From Nocardioides sp. L-11A (lineage in GTDB: Bacteria > Actinomycetota > Actinomycetes > Propionibacteriales > Nocardioidaceae), in the NCBI GenBank assembly GCA_029961745.1, contig CP124680.1, positions 5,394,001-5,458,000 on the forward strand: 64,000 nucleotides of DNA, written 5' to 3'. The notes beneath the pieces are model-generated. The model was not told the DNA's origin. It was given only the letters and a program-made list of their open reading frames with translations, and searched no databases. Positions 56,588 through 64,000 of this stretch are shown here, piece after piece. Position 1 is the first letter of the stretch. Each line of letters opens with the position of its first letter. A program made the position numbers and the translations under genes.

Positions 56588-56706
56588 TCCCCGGGGGTCC
56601 GGGGCGCGGAACCGGCGTGAAAAGCGTTGCGGTTTGGGACCAATCCGCGCAATTTCGGGGCCGGGGCATGCGGTCTCTGCCCAAACGCGAGCTGGTCGGA
56701 CCAGTC

Positions 56707-57912
56707 TCAGGCGAGGTCCGCGAGGGGCACCGCGGGGTCCCGGACGGCGTCGGTGACGGGGCCGCCGACGACCGCGCGCAGGGGCTCGATCGCGTCCCAG
56801 TCGTTGAGGTGCAGACCGGCCACCACCCGCTCGCCGCTCAGCCACAGCACGCTCGCCTGCCGGGCGCTCAGGTCGCCGCGGACCACGAGGCCGTCGTACC
56901 CGGCGTGGGGGTCGACGTGCCCGACGTACTCCATCCCGAGGTCGTACTGGTCGGTGAAGAAGTACGGCAGCCGCGCGTACGCGTCGTCCCCGCCCAGCAT
57001 CACCCGCGCGACCTGCCGGCCGTGCTGGATGGCGGTGTCCCAGTGCTCGACGCGGATCCGGGTGCCGAGCACCGGGTGGTCGTGGTTGGCGACGTCACCG
57101 GCGGCGAAGACGTGCGGGTCGGAGGTGCGTAGCCAGGCGTCGACGAGGATGCCGTTGTCGACGGCCAGTCCGGCGCGGGCGGCGAGCTCGTCGGCCGGGG
57201 CGACGCCGACGGCCACGAGGAGTGCGTCGGCGACGACGGGGTCGCCGCCCTCGACGTGGACCACGACGCCGTCGTCGGTCCGCTCGATCCCGGCGACCTG
57301 GACGCCGAGGCGCAGGTCGACGCCGTGCCGGCGGTGCAGGTCGGCGAAGACGGTGGCGACCTCGTCGCCGAGCACGCGTCGCAGCGGCAGCGGCGCGGAT
57401 TCGAGGACGGTCACCAAGGCGCCGCGCTGCCGCGCGGCCGAGGCGACCTCCAGGCCGATCCAGCCGGCCCCGATGATGGCGATCCGGGTGCCCTCGGTCA
57501 GCCGCTCGCGCAGGGCGAGCGCGTCGTCGAGGGTGCGCAGGTGGACGACGGGCGCATGGGAGGCGTCAGCCATCGGCAGGTGCCGTGGGGTGGCGCCGGT
57601 GGCGAGCAGCAGCCGGTCGTACGGCAGCTCGTCCGCGCCCACCCGGACCCGGCGCCGGTCGAGGTCGATCCCGGTCGCGAGGGCGTCGGTGCGCAGGTCG
57701 ACCTGCTGCTCGTCGTACCACTCCCGCGGGTGGACCAGCGCCGACTCCGGCTCGGCCGAGCCGAGCAGCAGGCCCTTGGACAGCGGCGGTCGCTCGTACG
57801 GCGGATGCGACTCCCCGCCCACGACGACGATGTCGCCGGAGTGCCCCTGCGCACGCAGCTCCGTGACGGCGTTGGCGGCGGCCAGGCCTCCCCCGACCAC
57901 GACGACGTTCAT
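56707..57912 (-). CDS. FAD-dependent ferredoxin reductase-like oxidoreductase
   Basis: 401-residue pyridine-nucleotide oxidoreductase of the ferredoxin/rubredoxin/putidaredoxin reductase class. FAD motif VVVVGGGLAAANAVTELR at the N-terminus, RPPLSKGLLLG, ATGATPRHLP, NAD motif IAIIGAGWIGLEVAS, second FAD motif VFAAGDVANHDHP and a C-terminal reductase domain WLSGERVVAGLHLNDWD. No redox-active cysteine pair. It could serve the P450s of this window. ATG overlaps the folE stop. Confidence 0.92.
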   Translation of the reverse strand: MNVVVVGGGLAAANAVTELRAQGHSGDIVVVGGESHPPYERPPLSKGLLLGSAEPESALVHPREWYDEQQVDLRTDALATGIDLDRRRVRVGADELPYDRLLLATGATPRHLPMADASHAPVVHLRTLDDALALRERLTEGTRIAIIGAGWIGLEVASAARQRGALVTVLESAPLPLRRVLGDEVATVFADLHRRHGVDLRLGVQVAGIERTDDGVVVHVEGGDPVVADALLVAVGVAPADELAARAGLAVDNGILVDAWLRTSDPHVFAAGDVANHDHPVLGTRIRVEHWDTAIQHGRQVARVMLGGDDAYARLPYFFTDQYDLGMEYVGHVDPHAGYDGLVVRGDLSARQASVLWLSGERVVAGLHLNDWDAIEPLRAVVGGPVTDAVRDPAVPLADLA

Positions 57913-58514
57913 CGCCGGCCCCGGGTGAGGTCGAGGAACTCCGCGCGACTGCGGGCGTCGTCGCGCAGCTGTCCGAAGAGAGCCGAGGTCAGCGTGCGCG
58001 AGCCGGTCGCCCGGGCCCCGCGCAGGCTCATGCAGGTGTGCTGCGCGTCGATGACGACGCCGACGCCGCGCGGGTCGAGCTCGCGGCGCAGGTGGTCGGC
58101 GATCCGCTTCGTCAGTCGCTCCTGGGTCTGCGGCCGGCGAGCGTGGTGGTCGACCATCCGCGCGAACTTCGACAGGCCGAGGATGCGCGCGCCGGGCAGG
58201 TAGCCCACGTGGGCCACGCCGACGAACGGCAGCAGGTGGTGCTCGCACAGCGACTGGACCGGGATGTCCTCGACGAGGACCAGCTCGTCGTACTCGTCGT
58301 CGTTGGGGAACGTCGTCAGCTCGAACTCCGGCGGCGAGGTGAGCTCGACCAGCGCGTCGACCATCCGCCGGGGCGTGTCGGCGAGGTGCTCCACGGTGAG
58401 ATCGAGACCGAGCGCGGTGAGCAGGTCGACGGCTGCGCCGTGCGCGGCCGCGCGATCGACCGCGGGCCCCTCGGTGACGATCCGGGGACGCCACTTCTCC
58501 TCTAAAATAGTCAC
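57909..58514 (-). CDS. folE: GTP cyclohydrolase I
   Basis: Converts GTP to dihydroneopterin triphosphate, first step of folate/pterin synthesis. 201 residues with the zinc ligands Cys90 and His93 (QSLCEHHLLPF) and Cys161 (DAQHTCMSLRG), the signature GYLPGARILGLSKFARMVD and QTQERLTKRIADHL. Slightly acidic short N-terminus. GTG 58514 lies 6 bases after a TAAATT -10 box and inside an AT-rich inverted repeat, so it is probably leaderless and operator-controlled. Coupled to a ferredoxin-reductase-like gene, an unusual partner. Whether this is the only folE is unknown. Confidence 0.93.
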   Translation of the reverse strand: MTILEEKWRPRIVTEGPAVDRAAAHGAAVDLLTALGLDLTVEHLADTPRRMVDALVELTSPPEFELTTFPNDDEYDELVLVEDIPVQSLCEHHLLPFVGVAHVGYLPGARILGLSKFARMVDHHARRPQTQERLTKRIADHLRRELDPRGVGVVIDAQHTCMSLRGARATGSRTLTSALFGQLRDDARSRAEFLDLTRGRR

Positions 58515-58529
58515 GCTTCCAATTTAGAG
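58500..58529. promoter_or_regulatory. AT-rich inverted repeat covering the folE -10 box and start codon
   Basis: CTCTAAAAT (58500-58508) and AATTTAGAG (58521-58529) are 9-base arms with one mismatch. On the minus strand the upstream arm contains the -10 box TAAATT (58521-58526), 6 bases from the GTG; the downstream arm lies in codons 3-5. A repressor bound here would block initiation. Confidence 0.6.
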
Positions 58530-58580
58530 CCCGGGCGGGCGCCGCTGTCAACCGTCGGACCCTCCGCACACACTCCTCCC

Positions 58581-58886
58581 ATGGCCGACCGACGACAGGG
58601 CGCACCCACGCCGACCACCGACTCCGCGGTGGTCTCCGAGCGCTGGGACGGCCAGGACCTCTCCGGGCGCACCTTCCGCCGGGTGGCCTTCCTCGACGTC
58701 GACCTGACCGACGCCGTCGCCCGGGGCGCCACCTTCGAGGAGTGCTCCTTCCGGGGCTGCGACCTGTCCCCTGTCGACCCGGTTGCCACCTCGCTCGGCG
58801 ACGCGGTGGTCGACCTCGACCAGGCGGTCGCGCTGGTCCGGGCGCTCGGGCTCCGGGCCGAGGAGGCGGTGCCGATGGAGGTCTGA
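58581..58886 (+). CDS. Short pentapeptide-repeat-like protein (internally shortened)
   Basis: 101-residue protein. The N-terminal half (SERWDGQDLSGRTFRRVAF, DVDLTDAVARGATFEECSFR) and the C-terminal end (CDLSPVDPVATSLGDAVVD, DQAVALVRALGLRAEE) match the two ends of actinobacterial pentapeptide-repeat proteins of about 180-200 residues, but the central coils are absent. The join FEECSFRGCDLS looks like an in-frame deletion between similar pentapeptides. The remaining quadrilateral helix would have barely two turns, so activity is doubtful. Family identification is from memory of the pattern. Confidence 0.6.
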   Translation: MADRRQGAPTPTTDSAVVSERWDGQDLSGRTFRRVAFLDVDLTDAVARGATFEECSFRGCDLSPVDPVATSLGDAVVDLDQAVALVRALGLRAEEAVPMEV

Positions 58887-58907
58887 CCATCATCCATCCG
58901 GGAGCGG

Positions 58908-59177
58908 TCAGCCCTTCTGGACCGCGCTCAGGACCGCGTCGAGCTTCGCCTTGAGCTCAGGCACCTCGTCGAGCAGGACGAGCTTGTCGTTGAGGTCGCC
59001 CAGCAGGGTCTGCACCTGTCCCAGCACGTCGCGGGTCTCCGCGAGCGTGGCGTCGACGGTGGTCAGCTTGCGGTCGACGTCGACCAGCGTGGTGTCGACG
59101 CTGGCCAGCGCGGCCTCGGCGTTCTTGAGCACCTTGTCGGTGCGCTTGAGGACGTCGGCGACGGGGTTGAGGCCCAC
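58908..59177 (-). CDS. Small coiled-coil hypothetical protein
   Basis: 89-residue, almost entirely helical heptad pattern: LASVDTTLVDVDRKLTTVDA, TLAETRDVLGQVQTLLGDLN, ending LDAVLSAVQKG. Resembles phasin-like or DUF948-type coiled-coil helpers but no family is certain. GTG start with GAAGGAG six bases upstream. Lies 51 bases downstream of the DUF2236 gene on the same strand. Confidence 0.65.
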   Translation of the reverse strand: MGLNPVADVLKRTDKVLKNAEAALASVDTTLVDVDRKLTTVDATLAETRDVLGQVQTLLGDLNDKLVLLDEVPELKAKLDAVLSAVQKG

Positions 59178-59228
59178 GGATTCTCCTTCGGTACGACGGC
59201 GGCGGGAGGGTCACTCTGGCAGGCGCGC

Positions 59229-60293
59229 TCAGCCGAGGCGGCCGAGCACCGGCTCGGACTCGACGAGCCCGGCGTCGCTCGGCGCCTCGCCACGGCCGAA
59301 CACCTTGTCGTGCTGCTTCGCGCGCCAGGCGAGGTGGGCCTCGGCGGGCCGGTCGTACCCGTACCGCTCCTGCGCCTCCCGGGGCGTCAGCAGCTCCGGG
59401 GTCACCGGTGGTACGCCGAGTAGGATCGGCGCGACCACCGGGACCGTGCTGGGGGACAGCAGCCCGAGGATCCGCAGCTGCAGCCGCTTGCTCGTCGCGA
59501 GGACGGCGAAGGTGGCGCGGAGCACCGGCCGCGCGACGACGTCCATCGCCCGCGGCTGGGTGACGTCGCCCAGCTCCCGCATCCAGTGCGGCAGGGTGGC
59601 GATCACGCCGGCGCGGAAGAACCGGCCGATCACCCAGCGGGCGGGACGCGCCACGAGCGGGACGTCGTCGGCGAGCTGGCTGATGTCCATCAGGTGCGCC
59701 ATCGCCCGGCGGGCGATGGGCGAGCCGGACATCACCGGCCGCATCCGGGCGTAGTAGGCGTGCAGCTCGGCCCGGGAGCGGGGGACGTCGTCGGGCGAGC
59801 AGGTCTGCAGCTCGGCGGCCCGGGCGCACTCGGCCCAGTACTGCGCCTCCTCGGCCGCGGACAGCCGGCCGGGGCCGTACATCTCGTACGCCTTGAGCAC
59901 CGAGTGCCAGCCGGTGACGAGGATCCACAACTGCGAGGCGGGGTCGTTGGCGTCGTACCGGCCACCGCCGTAGGGCTCGGTGCCGATCGCCTTGCTGTGC
60001 ACCTTGACCAGGACGTCCGCCGCGCGGGCGGTCGTCCGACTGTCGCCGAAGGCGACGAGGGCAAAGTAGTGGATGGTGCGGTCGTAGCGCGTCTTCGGCC
60101 GCCGATAGATGTCCTGGGTGCGATCGACCGAGGCCACCAGGTTGGGGTCGAGCTCCTCGACGACGACCGCCCGGCTGAAGCCGACGGTCAGCGACGTGGG
60201 GTAGCCCCAGACCTTCCAGGCCACCGACTCGGGACCGAAGAAGCCGTAGTCCTCGGCGGGGGTGAGCTCGCGGTCGTGCTTCCGGATCGCCAT
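59229..60293 (-). CDS. Oxygenase MpaB family (DUF2236) protein
   Basis: 354-residue DUF2236 protein, paralogous in family to the one at 31172-32170 but of a different subgroup. Conserved parts: GFFGPESVAWKVWGYPTSL, RRPKTRYDRTIHYFALVAFG, LVKVHSKAIGTEPYGGGRYD, QLWILVTGWHSVLKAYEMYG. Charged, His-containing core segments match the family. Transcribed divergently from a TetR gene, with an operator overlapping its TAGCAT -10 box. Substrate unknown; family members oxidise hydrophobic compounds. Confidence 0.87.
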   Translation of the reverse strand: MAIRKHDRELTPAEDYGFFGPESVAWKVWGYPTSLTVGFSRAVVVEELDPNLVASVDRTQDIYRRPKTRYDRTIHYFALVAFGDSRTTARAADVLVKVHSKAIGTEPYGGGRYDANDPASQLWILVTGWHSVLKAYEMYGPGRLSAAEEAQYWAECARAAELQTCSPDDVPRSRAELHAYYARMRPVMSGSPIARRAMAHLMDISQLADDVPLVARPARWVIGRFFRAGVIATLPHWMRELGDVTQPRAMDVVARPVLRATFAVLATSKRLQLRILGLLSPSTVPVVAPILLGVPPVTPELLTPREAQERYGYDRPAEAHLAWRAKQHDKVFGRGEAPSDAGLVESEPVLGRLG

Positions 60294-60302
60294 GTCCCCA
60301 GA

Positions 60303-60308
60303 ATGCTA
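60303..60308 (-). promoter_or_regulatory. -10 box TAGCAT of the DUF2236 gene
   Basis: Minus-strand TAGCAT lies 9 bases before ATG 60293 and shares three bases with the left operator arm. Confidence 0.5.
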
Positions 60309-60319
60309 CACCTCTGTAG
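60306..60319. promoter_or_regulatory. TetR operator CTACA-CCTC-TGTAG
   Basis: Perfect 5-base arms around CCTC in the 51-base gap between divergent DUF2236 and TetR genes. It overlaps the -10 box of the DUF2236 gene. Confidence 0.6.
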
Positions 60320-60331
60320 TAAATGGAACCC

Positions 60332-60337
60332 TAGAGT
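60332..60337 (+). promoter_or_regulatory. -10 box TAGAGT of the TetR-GNAT operon
   Basis: TAGAGT lies 7 bases before ATG 60345. Confidence 0.5.
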
Positions 60338-60344
60338 GGGCGCC

Positions 60345-60956
60345 ATGTCCGAGCCGGCCCGCAAGCGACGCCCGTACGCACCTCGCGTGCCGATGGCCGA
60401 GCGTCGCGAGCAGCTCCTCGACGCCGCCCTCACGATCATCGACCGCGACGGGTACGACGGCATCTCGATCGACGCCGTCGCCCGGGAGATCGGGGTGACC
60501 CGGCCGGTCGTCTACAGCGCCTTCGACGGGCTCGGACCGCTGCTGACGACCCTGCTCGACCGCCAGCAGGAGCGGGCCCTGGCCCAGCTCTTCGCCGCCC
60601 TCCCCCTCGACGCCGCCGGCGACGACCCGGTCGCGGTGGTCGAGCGGGCGACCCCCGCACTGCACGCGATGGTGCTCGGCGACCCGCTCACCTGGCGCGC
60701 GATCCTCGCCTCCCCCGTGACCGTGCCCGATGTCGTCCGGGAACGGATCGAGGGCGATCGCGAGCGGGTCCGCGCCGTGATCGAGCAGCTGGTCGCGGGC
60801 GTGCTCGGCGAGGAGGTCGACGCCGAGGTGCTCGCGCACGGCATCCTCGCCCTGCTCGACCACTTCGGGCGGCTGGTGCTCGCCGAACCCGACCGATTCA
60901 CCGCCGAGCGCCTGACCGGCGTGATCGGCTCCCTGACGAGGACGTGGTTCGCATGA
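60345..60956 (+). CDS. TetR family transcriptional regulator
   Basis: 203-residue regulator. HTH: REQLLDAALTIIDRDGYDGI then AREIGVTRPVVYSAFDGLGP. Divergent from DUF2236, with CTACA/TGTAG arms between, so probably controls both. Its stop overlaps the GNAT start (ATGA), linking two acetyltransferases to the same transcript. The upstream frame extends far back over the DUF2236 gene but only as antisense noise. Confidence 0.92.
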   Translation: MSEPARKRRPYAPRVPMAERREQLLDAALTIIDRDGYDGISIDAVAREIGVTRPVVYSAFDGLGPLLTTLLDRQQERALAQLFAALPLDAAGDDPVAVVERATPALHAMVLGDPLTWRAILASPVTVPDVVRERIEGDRERVRAVIEQLVAGVLGEEVDAEVLAHGILALLDHFGRLVLAEPDRFTAERLTGVIGSLTRTWFA

Positions 60957-61432
60957 CCGACCTGCCCGCCGTGCGGCTCGCCACCCCGGCCGACGCCTAT
61001 GTCGTCGGCGGCCTGCTCTTCGACTTCAACACCGAGTTCGAGACGCCGACGCCGAGCGCGGCCGACTTCGGCGACCGGTTCACCTCCCTGCTGGCCCGTC
61101 CCGACGTGTTCGTCGCGCTGGCCGAGGACCCACGGACCGGCGTGGCGACCGGCTTCGGCTATCTCACCCTCCGCCCCACCCCGTACGGCGACGGCCCGCT
61201 CGCCCAGCTCGAGGAGCTGTACGTCGTACCGCACCTGCGGGACCGGGGCATCGGCACCGCCCTGCTGACCACGGCGGTCGCGGAGGTCGAGCGACGCGGC
61301 GCGATCGAGGTGCACATCAACGTCGACGAGATCGACGCCGATACCCGGCGGTTCTACGAGCGGCACGGGTTCACGAACATCCAGCCGGGCGAGGACTTCC
61401 GGATGCTCTGCTACCTGCGGGAGCTGCGGTGA
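60953..61432 (+). CDS. GNAT family N-acetyltransferase
   Basis: 159-residue acetyl-CoA-dependent acetyltransferase. The CoA-binding motif A is LEELYVVPHLRDRGIGTALL (R/Q-x-x-G-x-G/A), followed by AVAEVERRGAIEVHINVDEI and FYERHGFTNIQPGED. Substrate unknown. ATG overlaps the TetR stop; its TGA overlaps the next GTG. Confidence 0.9.
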   Translation: MTDLPAVRLATPADAYVVGGLLFDFNTEFETPTPSAADFGDRFTSLLARPDVFVALAEDPRTGVATGFGYLTLRPTPYGDGPLAQLEELYVVPHLRDRGIGTALLTTAVAEVERRGAIEVHINVDEIDADTRRFYERHGFTNIQPGEDFRMLCYLRELR

Positions 61433-61926
61433 GCGCCCCCGCGCCCCGGCTCCGCCCGGCCGCGCCCGGTGAGGCGGCCGCGCTGACGGAGCTGGCCCTG
61501 CGCTCCAAGGGCCACTGGGGCTACGACGCCGCCTTCCTCGAAGCCTGTCGGGCGGAGCTGACCATGCGCGACGCCGAGCTCGCCGCCCGCCGGACCGTCG
61601 TCGCCGAGCTGCCCGACGGCCGGATCGTCGGCTTCCGCACCCTCGAGGGCGAGCCGCCGGTCGGGGTCCTCGGCATGATGTTCGTCGACCCGGACACGAT
61701 CGGTCACGGGGTCGGCCGGGCCCTGGCGACCGACCTCGCCGCGGAGGCGCGGGCCGCCGGGTTCACCCTGCTCACCATCGACGCCGACCCGAACGCCGAG
61801 GCGTTCTACCTGGCGCAGGGCGCGGTCCGGGTGGGCGGGACGCCGTCCGGCTCGATCCCGGGACGGGTGCTGCCCCGGCTCGAGCTGCGCCTCAGCCCGG
61901 ACGTGCCGGCCCCGGCTCCGCGCTGA
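61429..61926 (+). CDS. GNAT family N-acetyltransferase
   Basis: 165-residue GNAT protein. N-terminal SKGHWGYDAAFLEACRAELT is typical of a small-molecule GNAT subgroup; motif A is MMFVDPDTIGHGVGRALATD, followed by LTIDADPNAEAFYLAQGAVR. GTG start overlaps the previous stop (GTGA). The 3' end overlaps the convergent AraC-type gene by 35 bases. Not a close copy of its neighbour. Confidence 0.9.
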   Translation: MSAPAPRLRPAAPGEAAALTELALRSKGHWGYDAAFLEACRAELTMRDAELAARRTVVAELPDGRIVGFRTLEGEPPVGVLGMMFVDPDTIGHGVGRALATDLAAEARAAGFTLLTIDADPNAEAFYLAQGAVRVGGTPSGSIPGRVLPRLELRLSPDVPAPAPR

Positions 61927-62740
61927 ACCTCCCCGGCGTCAGGCCGGTGGCGGCGCGGAAGTCGCGGGTGAAGTGCGCCTGGTCGGCGTACCCCAGCTCG
62001 GCCGCCACCCGGGCCAGGTCGACGGCGGTGCCGGTCCGGAGCAGGTCGGCCGCGTCGTGCAGGCGCCGGCGCTGGACCAGCCACTTCGGGGACAGGCCGA
62101 TGCGGCGCCGGGTCAGCCGCTGCAGCGCCCGCTCGCCGAGGTCGAACTTGGCGCACACCTGCGCGACCCGCTGCACCTCGCGGTCGCCCTCGACGTACTC
62201 GACGACGGCGTTGACCAGCCGCCCCTCCTCGTCCACCGGCACCAGTACGCCGAGCGCCTCGGCCACCCGTGCGCACGCCTCTCGCTGGCGGTCGATCTCG
62301 GCGGGGTCGTCCCCGAGGGCATCGGCGACCGCCCGGACCAGCCCGGGCGCGTCGAGGCCGGGGACCGTGACCAGGTCGCGTCGCCGGTCGGTCAGCTCCG
62401 CGACCGGCCCGCCGGCCAGGGCGAGGCCGACGGCCGGCTGCATCATCACCCCGACGACCCAGCCGGAGCCGCTCAGCTCCTCGGTGCTCAGCCCGGCATG
62501 CGGCCCGACCAGCTGGCCGCCGTCCGGACCGACGACGACCTGGCACACGGGGTACTGCAGCACCCGTTGGACCGAGCGCTCCCCCGGCGGCAGCGACCAG
62601 ACCGGCACCCAGAACCGGCGGACCGCGTCGGCCAGCGACGGCGGCGGGGCGTAGCGCCGCAGCGAGGGCGCGTACCCATGGACGTCGCGCAGCTGCGCGG
62701 GCTCGACCACGTCCAGGGGTCCGTCGGGCGTCCAGCGCAT
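61892..62740 (-). CDS. AraC family transcriptional regulator
   Basis: 282-residue regulator. A DUF6597-like N-terminal sensing part (YAPPPSLADAVRRFWVPVW, VVGPDGGQLVGPHAGLST) precedes the double HTH: VAQVCAKFDLGERALQRLTR, then AAELGYADQAHFTRDFRAAT-GLTPGRF. Divergent from the VOC protein with 51 bases between starts, so this pair is probably a regulator and its target. ATG 62740 selected; the longer frame is antisense to the VOC gene. Confidence 0.9.
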   Translation of the reverse strand: MRWTPDGPLDVVEPAQLRDVHGYAPSLRRYAPPPSLADAVRRFWVPVWSLPPGERSVQRVLQYPVCQVVVGPDGGQLVGPHAGLSTEELSGSGWVVGVMMQPAVGLALAGGPVAELTDRRRDLVTVPGLDAPGLVRAVADALGDDPAEIDRQREACARVAEALGVLVPVDEEGRLVNAVVEYVEGDREVQRVAQVCAKFDLGERALQRLTRRRIGLSPKWLVQRRRLHDAADLLRTGTAVDLARVAAELGYADQAHFTRDFRAATGLTPGRFSAEPGPARPG

Positions 62741-62791
62741 GTGTCGGATTCTTTCAAGACACCGGTCGGCGATGCCGGCAAGGTGGGTCGC

Positions 62792-63181
62792 ATGACCACT
62801 CCCGTGACCGAGCTCATCGCGTTCACCATCGACTCCGCCGACGCCGCCCGGCTGGCCCGCTTCTACGCCGAGCTGACCGGCGGCGAGGTGACCGGCGACT
62901 ATCCGGAGTACGGGTACGCCTCCGCGGCCGTGCTCGGAGCCACCTTCAACTTCCAGACCGTCAAGGACTTCGCTCGCCCGCAGTGGCCCGGCCAGACCCA
63001 CCCGCAGCAGTTCCACCTCGACTTCCGGGTGCCCGACCTCGAGGCCGCGACCGAGCACGCCCGCTCACTGGGGGCGACCGTCGCCGAGACCCAGCCGGCC
63101 GCCGAGATGGGCGGCTCGTGGCGGGTCATGCTCGACCCCGACGGGCACCCGTTCTGCCTGTGCCCGCCGCAGGAGGGCTGA
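62792..63181 (+). CDS. VOC superfamily (glyoxalase/bleomycin resistance-like) protein
   Basis: 129-residue protein with two beta-alpha-beta-beta-beta units. Metal-site candidates are in FHLDFRVPDLE (His, first residue of the second half) and the C-terminal DPDGHPFCLCPP (Glu is absent, replaced by Cys), so it belongs to the non-classical branch. N-terminal FTIDSADAARLARFYAELTG is typical. Function uncertain. Divergent from the AraC gene. Confidence 0.87.
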   Translation: MTTPVTELIAFTIDSADAARLARFYAELTGGEVTGDYPEYGYASAAVLGATFNFQTVKDFARPQWPGQTHPQQFHLDFRVPDLEAATEHARSLGATVAETQPAAEMGGSWRVMLDPDGHPFCLCPPQEG

Positions 63182-63240
63182 GCGCCCACGGGTCCGGCGA
63201 AATCGGTGACAGGTCGGCACATCCGGGCGCATGATGGGGC

Positions 63241-63519
63241 ATGCGCCGGGTGCACCCACCTCTTCCGAGCGCGGGCGCGGCCTACCTGGACCCCCGTGGC
63301 GACGGCCGCGCGCTGCGCGTCAGCTGGCACGCGGAGGCCGACGTCGTCGTGCTCTCCCTGTGGCGCGACAACGTCTGCACCGGCACCTTCCAGCTCGCCC
63401 TCGAGGACGTGCCCGGCCTGGTCGACCTGCTCGCGTCCCGCTATTCCGACGCACCCGGCGAATGGGCTGTCTACCGTCCCGATACGGAGCCCATATGCCG
63501 GGTGCGTGACGGAGCCTGA
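63241..63519 (+). CDS. Conserved hypothetical protein
   Basis: 92-residue beta-rich protein, function unknown: LDPRGDGRALRVSWHAEADV, VVLSLWRDNVCTGTFQLALE, VPGLVDLLASRY. It may be a short sheet domain of the type seen in actinobacterial hypothetical proteins. CATGAT lies five bases before the ATG. Ends 9 bases before the convergent aldehyde dehydrogenase. Confidence 0.6.
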   Translation: MRRVHPPLPSAGAAYLDPRGDGRALRVSWHAEADVVVLSLWRDNVCTGTFQLALEDVPGLVDLLASRYSDAPGEWAVYRPDTEPICRVRDGA

Positions 63520-63528
63520 GCCCCGCGC

Positions 63529-64000
63529 TCAGCCGACCGTGCGGATCAGCTTCTTGTTGACGAACTCCTCCATGCCGTAGCGGCTCAGCTCGCGGCCGAA
63601 GCCGGAGCGCTTGATGCCGCCGAAGGGCAGCTCGGCGGCGTCGAGGCCGACGCCGTTGACGAAGACCATGCCGGCCTCGATCCGGTCGGCGACCCGCTGC
63701 GCCTGGGCGGCGTCGGTGGAGAAGACGTAGGAGCCGAGGCCGTACGGCGTGTCGTTGGCGATCCGCACCGCGTCGTCCTCGTCGCTCGCGCGGAACACCA
63801 TGGCGACCGGGCCGAAGAGCTCCTGGCGGTACGCCGGGTTGTCGGTCGTGATGCCCGAGAGCACGCCGCTCGGGTAGAAGGCGCCGTCGCGCTCGCCCGC
63901 GGTCGCCAGGGTCGCACCGCCGGCGACGGCCGCGTCGACCTGGGTCGCGAGGGTGTCCGCGGCGGTCACCGAGGAGAGCGGGGAACCGCCCGAGGCCGCG
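63529..64000 (-). CDS. Aldehyde dehydrogenase, succinate-semialdehyde type (5' end outside window)
   Basis: C-terminal third of an NAD(P)-dependent aldehyde dehydrogenase; the frame is open to the right edge. Visible: QELFGPVAMVFRASDEDDAV with the conserved Glu, ANDTPYGLGSYVFSTD, GMVFVNGVGLDAAELPFGGI, KRSGFGRELSRYGMEEFVNK. The catalytic Cys lies outside the window. The ending FVNKKLIRTV resembles succinate-semialdehyde dehydrogenases. Start codon not in the window. Confidence 0.88.
   Translation of the reverse strand, partial: AASGGSPLSSVTAADTLATQVDAAVAGGATLATAGERDGAFYPSGVLSGITTDNPAYRQELFGPVAMVFRASDEDDAVRIANDTPYGLGSYVFSTDAAQAQRVADRIEAGMVFVNGVGLDAAELPFGGIKRSGFGRELSRYGMEEFVNKKLIRTVG

Overview
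The window is 64 kb of very GC-rich DNA with strong GC bias at third codon positions, GTG starts, 4-8 bp ATGA/GTGA gene overlaps and many putative leaderless promoters (TANNNT ending 6-9 nt before a start codon). Together with two cytochromes P450, two MpaB/DUF2236 proteins, an LLM flavin oxidoreductase, a 13E12-type DUF222-HNH gene behind an actinobacterial SOS box and DrrAB-type transporters, this points to a soil or environmental actinomycete, most likely Nocardioidaceae. The genus is inferred from gene content only. No rRNA, tRNA, CRISPR array, prophage or complete insertion sequence was seen.

Left part (1-30 kb): the end of a peptide/opine ABC importer (permease plus a fused double ATPase with a collagen-like linker) runs into a formylglycine-generating enzyme and its arylsulfatase. 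Then come a VapC toxin remnant, a LysE exporter, a UbiB-like kinase, a P450-TetR pair, Dps, a secreted CAP-domain protein, a DrrAB exporter, an FAD/NAD disulfide oxidoreductase, a second P450, a beta-phosphoglucomutase/GH65 phosphorylase pair, a GAF histidine kinase with a LuxR-type regulator, an APH-like protein, an MFS transporter, exonuclease III, an epimerase with a truncated carboxymuconolactone decarboxylase-like gene, a NYN RNase, a GH25 lipoprotein, thioredoxin and an LLM oxidoreductase.

Middle (30-46 kb): a TetR/DUF2236 divergent pair, membrane and hypothetical proteins, a UvrA2-like ATPase, a pterin carbinolamine dehydratase, and a complete kdpFABCDE potassium-uptake operon on the minus strand. 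Two arrays of TTGNCG repeats phased at 10-11 bp lie upstream of kdpF and of a small DUF4118-like membrane gene just beyond kdpE. Both arrays start at the same distance from the putative -10 box. I read them as KdpE operators and regard this as the best candidate here for an undescribed regulatory unit.

Right part (46-64 kb): an SOS-controlled DUF222-HNH protein; an ELWxxDGT surface protein overlapping a TIGR03032 protein; a five-gene run (beta-propeller, ankyrin lipoprotein, small membrane protein, DUF1905, DUF4184); a NarL-type two-component system with a deaminase; a ferredoxin-reductase-like gene coupled to folE; a second DUF2236/TetR divergent pair with two GNAT genes; an AraC regulator facing a VOC protein; and the end of an aldehyde dehydrogenase.

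Several junctions carry long nested palindromes (2345-2438, 14091-14151, 15585-15676, 20437-20525, 27533-27597). One of these families occurs twice.
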